Shown here: in pieces, positions 57,206-64,000 of the stretch
Numbering within the stretch: position 1 is the first letter of the stretch
How the letters are laid out: each line of letters opens with the position of its first letter
Assembly: GCA_021776175.1 (NCBI GenBank)
Contig: JAJFGJ010000003.1
Location: 80,233 to 144,232, forward strand
Length of the DNA stretch: 64,000 nt
From: Kiloniellaceae bacterium
GTDB lineage: Bacteria > Pseudomonadota > Alphaproteobacteria > Kiloniellales > J153
Direction: 5' to 3'
Translations under genes and position numbers: made by a program
The notes under the pieces: model-generated
The model's input: the letters and a program-made list of their open reading frames with translations, nothing else
Database searches by the model: none
Told to the model about the DNA's origin: nothing

Positions 57206-58675
57206 TCAGGCCATCTCGGCCAGGAGGGAGAGCTGGCGCCCATCCTGAGTGCTTTCCGAGTCCGTCAGGCGGGTCGGGTATTCGCCGGTGAAGCAGGCGT
57301 CGCAAAATTGCGGGTGTTCCGGGTCGCGTCCCGGCTCGCCCATGGCCCGGTACAGGCCGTCCATGGAAATGAAGGCCAAGCTGTCGACCCCAATGTGGTC
57401 GGCCATTCCGGCCACATCGAAGCGCGAGGCGAGCAGTTCGTCCGGCTCCGGCGTGTCGATGCCGTAGAAGCAGGAGTGGGCGGTCGGCGGCGCGGCGATG
57501 CGCATGTGAACCTCGGTCGCGCCGGCGGCACGCACCATCTCCACGATCTTGACCGAGGTGGTGCCGCGCACGATGGAATCGTCAACCAGGATCACGCGCT
57601 TGCCGGTCAGGCTGGCACGGTTGGCGTTGTGCTTCAGCTTGACGCCTAGATTGCGGATCTGCTGCGCCGGTTCGATGAATGTGCGCCCGACATAGTGGTT
57701 GCGGATGATGCCCAGGTCGAAGGGAATGCCCGAGGCCTCGGCGTAGCCGATCGCGGCCGGCACACCGGAATCGGGCACCGGCACCACCAGGTCGGCGGGC
57801 ACCGGCGCTTCGCGGGTTAGTTCAACGCCGATCCGCTTGCGCCGCTCGTAGACGCTGGCGCCCTCGATCTGTGAATCGGGGCGGGCGAAATAGATGTACT
57901 CGAAGACGCAGAAACGCTGCCGCATCTGTGGGAAGGGGCGCAGACTGTGAATGCCGGAGGCGTCGAGCACGACCATCTCGCCGGGCTCGACCTCACGCAC
58001 TAGCTCGGCGCCGATGATATCGAGCGCGCAGGTCTCCGAAGACAGGACATGGGTGCCGGCCTTGCGGCCGATCACCAGAGGCCGGACACCGAGGGGATCG
58101 CGCACGCCGATGACGCAGGATTCGGTCATGGCGACGAGAGAGAAGGCGCCCTCGACCTGACGCAGGGCATCGGTCAGGCGATCGACCACGTTCTTGCGCG
58201 CCGAGGTGGCCATGAGGTGGATGAAGACCTCGGTGTCGGAGGTCGATTGGAACAGGGAGCCGCGGCTTACCAGTTGCCGCCGCAAGGCGAAGGTATTGGT
58301 CAAATTGCCATTGTGGGCGAGAGAAAAGCCGCCGAATTCCAATTCGGCGAACAGTGGCTGCACGTTGCGCAAGGCGGTTTCGCCGGTGGTGGAATAGCGC
58401 ACGTGCCCGATCGCCAGCTTGCCGGATAGGCGGGACATGATCTGCTCGCTGGAAAAGATATCCCCGACCAGACCCAGATCCCGGTGGGCATGAAACTGCC
58501 GGTCATTGAAAGTCACCATTCCGGCGGCTTCCTGACCGCGGTGTTGCAGGGCGTGCAGGCCGAGAGCGGTCAAGGCCGCAGCATCTTCCTCGGTTCCGAA
58601 CACGCCGAACACGCCGCATTCCTCGTGCGGTTTGTCGTCGTCGGGATCGCGCGGGAAAGGGTGATTCCGCATCAT
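57206..58675 (-). CDS. purF: Amidophosphoribosyltransferase
   Basis: PurF commits PRPP to purine synthesis by making phosphoribosylamine from glutamine. The 489-residue protein has a short propeptide removed before the N-terminal nucleophile Cys 20 (EECGVFGVFG), the glutaminase domain (HNGNLTN, GHVRYSTTG) and the C-terminal PRTase with RVILVDDSIVRGTTS. The start overlaps the cvpA stop by 4 bases; the cvpA-purF pair is also found in E. coli. Confidence 0.97.
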   Translation of the reverse strand: MMRNHPFPRDPDDDKPHEECGVFGVFGTEEDAAALTALGLHALQHRGQEAAGMVTFNDRQFHAHRDLGLVGDIFSSEQIMSRLSGKLAIGHVRYSTTGETALRNVQPLFAELEFGGFSLAHNGNLTNTFALRRQLVSRGSLFQSTSDTEVFIHLMATSARKNVVDRLTDALRQVEGAFSLVAMTESCVIGVRDPLGVRPLVIGRKAGTHVLSSETCALDIIGAELVREVEPGEMVVLDASGIHSLRPFPQMRQRFCVFEYIYFARPDSQIEGASVYERRKRIGVELTREAPVPADLVVPVPDSGVPAAIGYAEASGIPFDLGIIRNHYVGRTFIEPAQQIRNLGVKLKHNANRASLTGKRVILVDDSIVRGTTSVKIVEMVRAAGATEVHMRIAAPPTAHSCFYGIDTPEPDELLASRFDVAGMADHIGVDSLAFISMDGLYRAMGEPGRDPEHPQFCDACFTGEYPTRLTDSESTQDGRQLSLLAEMA

Positions 58676-59364
58676 CGTCCAACTTCCTCGGCGGGTGAGT
58701 TGTTTTGCGTGGCGGCTTCGATCAACTGCCGCATGGCGTCTCGTTCCGTGCCTTTGTATCCCGGCTTCACCTGGGTCGTGCCGCCATTCGCGCGGGGTTT
58801 GAGCAGGTCTTCATAGTTGGTGGCGCCGATTGGATCCGGCTTTAAGGTTTGTGCCGCGCGGACCGCGTCGCCGCCGAGCTCGTCGGGGATCAGCCGCGTC
58901 AAAAGATCGCTCCCCTTTTCGACCAAGGGCAGGGCGTGCGCCTCGGCGATCCAAACGGGAAGATCGTCACGCGGCATCACCCACAGTAACATCAGCCAGG
59001 CGACGCATACCAGAACCGCGCCGCGAAGCGCGCCGAACAGGAGTCCGAGCGAGCGATCGAGCGGCCCCAAGCTGCTGTCGCGCACCCGGCGCGAGAGCAG
59101 CCGCGTCGCGATCGACAGCACCACCAGGACGACCAGGAACAGGACGATCCCGGCCGCCATGTCGGCGATCAAGGGCGAAGCGATATATTTTCGCGCCTCC
59201 GGCTGGGCCAAGGGGAAGCCGTAGAGCGTGACCCCACCGGCGCCGACCCAGGAGACGATCGCCAGGAGCTCATGCACGAAGCCGCGGAAAAAGGCGAAGG
59301 CGGCCGAGAGCCCCAGGATCGCGAGGATCGTGAGATCGGTTACGTTGATGGGCAGGTTATCCAC
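58672..59364 (-). CDS. cvpA: CvpA family membrane protein
   Basis: CvpA (230 aa) is a membrane protein linked to colicin V export and envelope robustness. Four hydrophobic segments are visible: LTILAILGLSAAFAFFRGF (with the family FRGFVHELLAIVSWVGA), PLIADMAAGIVLFLVVLVVLS and LGLLFGALRGAVLVCVAWLMLLW. The C-terminal 80 residues are hydrophilic and unconserved. The start is GTG, touching the radA stop by 1 base. Confidence 0.92.
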   Translation of the reverse strand: MDNLPINVTDLTILAILGLSAAFAFFRGFVHELLAIVSWVGAGGVTLYGFPLAQPEARKYIASPLIADMAAGIVLFLVVLVVLSIATRLLSRRVRDSSLGPLDRSLGLLFGALRGAVLVCVAWLMLLWVMPRDDLPVWIAEAHALPLVEKGSDLLTRLIPDELGGDAVRAAQTLKPDPIGATNYEDLLKPRANGGTTQVKPGYKGTERDAMRQLIEAATQNNSPAEEVGR

Positions 59365-60884
59365 TAGCTGAATTCGGCCTCTGCCGCGCGGGCCGCCCGC
59401 CGCGCCATGCGTCCCGCGGCTTGCGGTGCCAGAATTTCGATCAAGTCGTTCAAGTGGGCGATCTCCTGTATCTTCAGGCCCGGATGCGCCGCCGCCTCGC
59501 GGTCCCCATTACCAGCCTTCTTGCGCCCCCTGTCCCGCCGGTCCGAGGCGCCGCCCCGTCGCGGTGGGCTTATAGCCCGCTCGAATCCCAGCTTCGCCGC
59601 CTCTTTCAGGCGCGCCTCGCTTCGTCCCACGGCCCGCACCTCGCCGGACAGCCCAACCTCTCCGAACACCACCGTTCCCGCCGGCACCGGTTCGCCGCTG
59701 ACCGCCGATATCAAGGCCGCCGCCACCGCGAGGTCCGCCGCCGGCTCGCCGATCCGCAGGCCGCCCGCCACGTTTAGATAGACCTCCTTACCCGTGAATA
59801 CCAGCCCGCAACGCGCCTCCAGGACCGCCAGTACCATGGCCAGGCGGGCGGAATCCCAGCCGACCACGGCGCGGCGCGGGGTCGCCAGGGGCGAGGGCGA
59901 GGCAAGCGCTTGAATTTCCACTAAAACAGGCCGGGTGCCTTCAATTCCGGCGAAGACCGCGGCGCCGGCCACATCGCCGCGCCGCTCGGCCAGGAACAGG
60001 GCCGAGGGATTGGCGACCTCCCGCAGGCCGTCATCGCCCATCTCGAAGACCCCGATTTCGTCGGTCGGGCCATAGCGGTTCTTGCTGGCGCGCAGGATTC
60101 GGAAAGGATGACCGCGCTCGCCCTCGAAGGTCAGAACCGTATCCACCATGTGCTCCAGGACCTTGGGTCCCGCCAACTGGCCATCCTTGGTGACGTGGCC
60201 GACCAGCAGTAGGGCGAAGCCGCGCCGCTTGGCTAGGCGGATCAGCTCCTGGGCGCTGGCGCGGACTTGAGACACAGTGCCGGGCGCCGATTCCAGGGTA
60301 TCGACATACAAGGTCTGGACCGAATCGGCGACCACGGCGGGCGGCGGCTCGGCGGTATCGAGGCTGGCCACGATATCGCGGACCGAGGTCGCGGTGGCCA
60401 ATTCGACCCGTGCCGCGCCCAGGCCCAGGCGGTGCGCGCGCAGGCGTAGTTGTTCGACTGCTTCCTCGCCGGAAATATAGGCGATTGGCGGTCCCGGCGC
60501 GCGCCCAGGATCTCCCAGGGCCGCCGCGACCTGCATCAACAGGGTCGACTTGCCAACGCCGGGCTCGCCGCCGATCAGAACCGTGGAACCGGGCACCAGC
60601 CCGCCGCCGCATACCCGGTCGAACTCGGCCAGACCGCTCGGGGAACGCGGTTCGCGCGCGGTTGAGCCCTCAAGACCTACGAATTCGACCCGTCCCGCGC
60701 GGCGGCGGCCGCTGTTCCCGCCGGCCTTGCCGAGGCCCCCCGGTGCCGCCTCGCGCGGGATTTCCTCGACGATGCTGTTCCATTCGCCGCAGGCGTCGCA
60801 ACGCCCGCCCCAGCGTGTCGTGACCGTGCCGCAAGCCTGACAGACATAACGATGTTGAAGCTTGGCCAAGCTGTTCTTCACCAC
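59364..60884 (-). CDS. radA: RadA, branch-migration ATPase
   Basis: RadA (Sms) promotes branch migration in recombination. The 506-residue protein has a C4 zinc finger (YVCQACGTVTTRWGGRCDACGEW), a RecA-like core with Walker A GGEPGVGKST and the RadA-specific KNRYG (SKNRYGPTDEIGVFEM), and a C-terminal Lon-like domain (GEVGLSGEVRAVGRSEARLKEAAKLGF). The C-terminal end is longer than in E. coli (460). The start is a GTG at 60884. Confidence 0.96.
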   Translation of the reverse strand: MVKNSLAKLQHRYVCQACGTVTTRWGGRCDACGEWNSIVEEIPREAAPGGLGKAGGNSGRRRAGRVEFVGLEGSTAREPRSPSGLAEFDRVCGGGLVPGSTVLIGGEPGVGKSTLLMQVAAALGDPGRAPGPPIAYISGEEAVEQLRLRAHRLGLGAARVELATATSVRDIVASLDTAEPPPAVVADSVQTLYVDTLESAPGTVSQVRASAQELIRLAKRRGFALLLVGHVTKDGQLAGPKVLEHMVDTVLTFEGERGHPFRILRASKNRYGPTDEIGVFEMGDDGLREVANPSALFLAERRGDVAGAAVFAGIEGTRPVLVEIQALASPSPLATPRRAVVGWDSARLAMVLAVLEARCGLVFTGKEVYLNVAGGLRIGEPAADLAVAAALISAVSGEPVPAGTVVFGEVGLSGEVRAVGRSEARLKEAAKLGFERAISPPRRGGASDRRDRGRKKAGNGDREAAAHPGLKIQEIAHLNDLIEILAPQAAGRMARRAARAAEAEFS

Positions 60885-60904
60885 ACTCGTGGGCCGGTGC
60901 GGGC

Positions 60905-61696
60905 CTAGCCCGCGCGAACCTGCATCTGGATTGGGCCCTCGGCACGGCCGTGGATGAATTGGTCGACGTAATCGTTGTCCGATCTATCGATATCCGCGAC
61001 CGGTCCGGCCCAAATGATCTTGCCATGGTACAGCATCGCGATCCTGTGCGCGATCTTGCGCGCGCTCGCCATGTCATGGGTGATCGACAGCGTGCTCGCG
61101 CCCAGCTCCTGCACGCACTTGACGATCAGGTCGTTGATAACGTCGCCCATGATGGGGTCCAGGCCGGTCGTCGGCTCGTCGAAGAAAATAATCTCCGGCG
61201 TGGTCGCGATCGCCCGCGCCAGGCCGACGCGCTTGCGCATGCCGCCCGAGAGTTCGGCCGGCGAAAGCTCTCCCACCTCGGCCGTCATGCCGACCGACGC
61301 CAGTTTTTCGATGGCGACCTTTTTTGCCTCGGTCAGGTCCATTCCCGATCCCTGGATGAGGCCGAAGGCGACATTCTCCCAAACCGGCAGGGAATCGAAC
61401 AGGGCGGCGTTCTGAAACAGCATCCCAAATTTTCGCAGAACGCGGTCCCGGTTCTTGCCGCGCAGGCCGACGACTTCCTCGCCGTCGATTTTGATGCTGC
61501 CGGAGTCCGGCGTCAAAAGGCCCAGGATGCATTTCAGCAGAACCGATTTGCCGGTCCCCGAGCCGCCGATGACGACCACCGATTCACCAACGGCGACGTC
61601 GAGGTCGAGGCCGTCCAGAACGACCTTGGGGCCAAAGGATTTGCTCAGACCGCGGATCTCGATCTTCTGGGCCGCTGCGTTGGTTGGCGCGCTCAT
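60905..61696 (-). CDS. mlaF: MlaF-type ABC transporter ATPase
   Basis: The 263-residue ATPase of the Mla phospholipid transport ABC system. Walker A GGSGTGKSVLLKCILGLL, LSGGMRKRVGLARAI, Walker B IIFFDEPTTGLDP and the H-loop SITHDMASA are visible. The SVLLK sequence after the P-loop and VWENVAFGLI fit MlaF/Ttg2A. The ATG overlaps the mlaE stop (ATGA); an open frame to 61735 is not used. mlaD and other mla genes are not in the window. Confidence 0.9.
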   Translation of the reverse strand: MSAPTNAAAQKIEIRGLSKSFGPKVVLDGLDLDVAVGESVVVIGGSGTGKSVLLKCILGLLTPDSGSIKIDGEEVVGLRGKNRDRVLRKFGMLFQNAALFDSLPVWENVAFGLIQGSGMDLTEAKKVAIEKLASVGMTAEVGELSPAELSGGMRKRVGLARAIATTPEIIFFDEPTTGLDPIMGDVINDLIVKCVQELGASTLSITHDMASARKIAHRIAMLYHGKIIWAGPVADIDRSDNDYVDQFIHGRAEGPIQMQVRAG

Positions 61697-62466
61697 ACGG
61701 CGAAGAAGATCTCGGTGATGAAGTAGTTGAAACACAGGATCAGGATCGAGGCCGAGACCACCGCGTTGGTGGTCGCGGCGCCCACGCCTTGCGCGCCGCC
61801 CTTGGAGTTATAGCCGTGATAGCACCCCATGAGCGTGATCAGGAATCCAAAGACCGCGGCCTTGACCAGACCCGAGGCGACGTCCTCGAACTCCACGAAG
61901 TCGATGGTGTTTTTCAGGTAGATCGCCGGATTGAAGCCTAGCTTGTAAATCGAAACGACATAGCCGCCGAACACGCCGATGATATCGGCGATGCAGACCA
62001 GGAGCGGCATCATGGTGATGCCGGCGATCAGGCGCGGCGCGACCAGGTACTTGAAGGGATTCGTCGCCAGGGTGTCGAGCGCGTCGATTTGTTCGGTCAC
62101 GCGCATGGTGCCGATCTCGGCCGCCATGGCGGCGCCGACCCGGCCGGCGACCATCAGCCCGGCCAGGACCGGGCCCAACTCGCGCGTGATCGAGATAACG
62201 ACGACATTGGGGATCGCGCTTTCGGCGGCGAAGCGCGCGAAGCCGGTGTAGCTTTGGAGGGCCAGGACCATGCCGGTGAAGATCGCGGTCAGCCCGACCA
62301 CGGGAAGGGAATAATAGCCGATATCGATCATTTGCCGGCCGATCAGGCGCAGGTACAGGGGCGGCCTGATGCAATGGGCCAGGCCATTGGCCGCGAACAG
62401 ACTCAGGCGCCCGACGGCGGCCAGGAAGGTCAGGAAAGTGCGGCCAATCGGCTGCAAGATCGGCAT
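61693..62466 (-). CDS. mlaE: MlaE-type ABC transporter permease
   Basis: The 257-residue permease of the lipid-transport ABC system has five to six helices: IDIGYYSLPVVGLTAIFTGMVLALQSYTGFARF, LGPVLAGLMVAGRVGAAMAAEIGTMRVTEQIDALDTLATNPFKYLVAPRLIAG and CFNYFITEIFF. These are classical MlaE blocks. It is 13 bases after alr and overlaps mlaF by 4 bases. Confidence 0.92.
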   Translation of the reverse strand: MPILQPIGRTFLTFLAAVGRLSLFAANGLAHCIRPPLYLRLIGRQMIDIGYYSLPVVGLTAIFTGMVLALQSYTGFARFAAESAIPNVVVISITRELGPVLAGLMVAGRVGAAMAAEIGTMRVTEQIDALDTLATNPFKYLVAPRLIAGITMMPLLVCIADIIGVFGGYVVSIYKLGFNPAIYLKNTIDFVEFEDVASGLVKAAVFGFLITLMGCYHGYNSKGGAQGVGAATTNAVVSASILILCFNYFITEIFFAV

Positions 62467-62479
62467 ATGAGGAGTCCCG

Positions 62480-63622
62480 TCAGCCGCCTAGGAATTCACG
62501 ATGATAGCGCGCGCCCAGCGAGGTCAGGACTTCGTATCCAATGGTTCCGGCCGCGCCGGCCAGGGTATCGACATCCTGATTGGGGCCGATCAAATCCACC
62601 AGTCCGCCAGCGTGGGCTTCCCCCGCCGCTATGCCGGTCACGTCGAGTGTAATCAGATCCATCGAGACGCGTCCAATTACTGGAACCTTTCGATCGCCGA
62701 TCCAGGCACTGGCCCGGTCCGACAGAGATCGTAAAAACCCGTCCGCATAGCCAAGCGCCACGGTCGCGACTCGGCTGCCCCCCACCATGCGGTGCGTGGC
62801 ACCATAGCCAACGCTCTGGGGAGCGTCAATCTGACGCACCTGCAAGATTCTGCCTTGCAAGCGAACCACTTGGCCCATGGGATTGGGCCGGTCCGGGGTC
62901 GGATTGACGCCGAAAAGAGCGGCCCCCGGACGGGCGAGATCGAAGTGATAGTCCGCGCCGAGAAAAATGCCGGAGGAATTGGCCAGGCTGCCCGGCGCCC
63001 CGGGCAGGCGCGCCCGCGCCTCCTCGAAGCGTTGAAGCTGGGCGCCGTTAAGCTGGTGCCCCGCCTCCTCGGCGCAGGCCAGGTGACTCATGACATAGCG
63101 CAACTCGATCCCGGCCAAGCGGTCCGGCTCGGCGATCAGGGTTTCCAACTCACCGCCGGGCAGGCCGAGCCGATTCATGCCGGTGTCGACATGAAGCGCG
63201 GCGGGCAGGCTATGACCCGCGTTCCGCGCGGCGGCGGTCCAGGTTTCGATCTCGCCCAGGCTGTTCAGGACCGGCATGATTTCCAGGGCGGCGAAATCTT
63301 CCACCGAACCCGCGCCGGCCCCGTTCAAGACGAAGATGTCGGCCGACGGCCGGGTCTTCTCCAGGGATTCCCGCACCGCCGCCGCCTCGTCCAGGGTCGC
63401 GGTGAAGAAAGTCCGCGCCCCGGCCTTGGCGAGCGCCGGGGCGACCCGCGCGGCGCCCAGCCCATAGGCGTCGGCCTTGACCACGGCGGCGCAGGTGACC
63501 GGGCGCAGTTCCTGGCGCAGGCGGCGGTAGTTGTCCTTGATCGCCTCCAAGTCGATGGTCAGGATCCCACCGGCGCGCCGCGCCTCAGGGCTGTCCAAGT
63601 CCGGCCCTTGAGCCTTAGTCAT
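62480..63622 (-). CDS. alr: Alanine racemase
   Basis: Alr supplies D-alanine for peptidoglycan by PLP-dependent racemisation. The 380-residue protein shows the PLP lysine in AAVVKADAYGLGA (about residue 49), HVDTGMNRLG, the catalytic Tyr in SVGYGATHRM and C-terminal VGRVSMDLITLDVT. The length matches the family. It starts 8 bases after dnaB. Confidence 0.96.
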   Translation of the reverse strand: MTKAQGPDLDSPEARRAGGILTIDLEAIKDNYRRLRQELRPVTCAAVVKADAYGLGAARVAPALAKAGARTFFTATLDEAAAVRESLEKTRPSADIFVLNGAGAGSVEDFAALEIMPVLNSLGEIETWTAAARNAGHSLPAALHVDTGMNRLGLPGGELETLIAEPDRLAGIELRYVMSHLACAEEAGHQLNGAQLQRFEEARARLPGAPGSLANSSGIFLGADYHFDLARPGAALFGVNPTPDRPNPMGQVVRLQGRILQVRQIDAPQSVGYGATHRMVGGSRVATVALGYADGFLRSLSDRASAWIGDRKVPVIGRVSMDLITLDVTGIAAGEAHAGGLVDLIGPNQDVDTLAGAAGTIGYEVLTSLGARYHREFLGG

Positions 63623-63630
63623 CTTGAGCC

Positions 63631-64000
63631 TTAGTCATGGGGAAGGTGGTCGTCGCGCACCAGGTCGTTGAATTGCGTGTACTCGCCGGTGAAGTGCAGT
63701 TCGACGGTTCCTATCGGGCCGTGGCGCTGCTTGGCGACGATGACCTCGGCGATGTTGCGGCTCTCGTCCAGGCGCTTATCGTAACCGGCCAGGCGCTCGT
63801 TGAATTTTTCGCTGGTCTCGTTCATGCGCTGGCTGGGCTTCTCGCGGGCCAGGTAATATTCCTCGCGGTAGATGAACATGACCACGTCGGCGTCCTGCTC
63901 GATGGAGCCGGATTCGCGCAGGTCCGATAGCTGCGGCCGCTTGTCGTCGCGCTGCTCGGTCTGGCGCGACAACTGCGACAAGGCGACGACGGGCACGTTC
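63631..64000 (-). CDS. dnaB: DnaB, replicative DNA helicase (5' part outside window)
   Basis: The C-terminal about 123 residues of the replicative helicase: [48 protein letters not shown] is the RecA-type core with the Arg-finger region, followed by [27 protein letters not shown] and an unusual short tail (DHLPHD). An insertion-like stretch ([33 protein letters not shown]) between YREEYY and AEVIVAKQR is seen in alphaproteobacterial DnaB. The rest of the gene lies beyond the window edge. Confidence 0.95.
   Translation of the reverse strand, partial: NVPVVALSQLSRQTEQRDDKRPQLSDLRESGSIEQDADVVMFIYREEYYLAREKPSQRMNETSEKFNERLAGYDKRLDESRNIAEVIVAKQRHGPIGTVELHFTGEYTQFNDLVRDDHLPHD

Overview
The window is GC-rich, densely coded chromosomal DNA from an alphaproteobacterium, most likely Rhodospirillales or a near relative. 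The evidence is the gene order, not a database search: tolQRAB-pal-cpoB-tilS-ftsH-folP-glmM, the hisZ-purA pair, a dnaB-alr-mlaE-mlaF-radA-cvpA-purF run, and DUF2794, DUF1127 and DUF6394 genes. There are 57 intact or edge-truncated protein genes (two cut by the window ends), one very short candidate gene and one decayed transposase. No rRNA, tRNA or CRISPR was seen.

Layout. 1-12.4 kb: cell-envelope and housekeeping block on the plus strand (Tol-Pal trans-envelope machine, tRNA-Ile lysidine synthetase, FtsH protease, dihydropteroate synthase, phosphoglucosamine mutase, ThiD), with a 236-bp palindromic repeat between glmM and thiD. 12.4-20.6 kb: a MocR regulator facing a DUF1127 gene, then a tight plus-strand group (LctP-like permease, EamA exporter, PhzF isomerase, GNAT, MaoC dehydratase), then a SnoaL-like protein and an SLC13/RCK transporter on the minus strand. 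20.7-26.6 kb: serC-serA with a good promoter, a PqiA-like membrane protein, and hisZ-purA. 26.7-28.7 kb: an AT-richer pocket with a small potassium-channel-like protein, a 39-residue candidate membrane protein and a frameshifted IS5-family element of about 846 bp. 28.7-33.6 kb: the prkA-yeaH-spoVR stress operon on the minus strand.

33.9-47.8 kb is the most interesting region. It is a methylated-amine and one-carbon block: heterotetrameric sarcosine oxidase (soxBDAG), a divergent GbdR-like GlxA/AraC regulator, an MFS permease, and a seven-gene minus-strand cluster encoding a corrinoid protein, DUF1638, a 'virulence factor' family protein, a MetF-like reductase, a methyltetrahydrofolate:corrinoid methyltransferase, a ferredoxin/ASKHA corrinoid activator, and an HD-domain protein resembling the diiron oxygenases PhnZ/TmpB. 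Together these could move methyl groups from a quaternary amine such as glycine betaine through a corrinoid protein to tetrahydrofolate and oxidise them, with sarcosine oxidase finishing at glycine. The substrate-specific MttB-type methyltransferase expected in such a cluster is absent from the window.

48-64 kb returns to conserved functions: DUF2794, a lipoprotein of unknown role, a thioredoxin-fold protein, the TPR protein-bamB-der group, DUF6394 with a double-RCK ion channel, and on the minus strand dnaB(partial)-alr-mlaE-mlaF-radA-cvpA-purF-DUF2937-SDR, most of it overlapping or separated by only a few bases.
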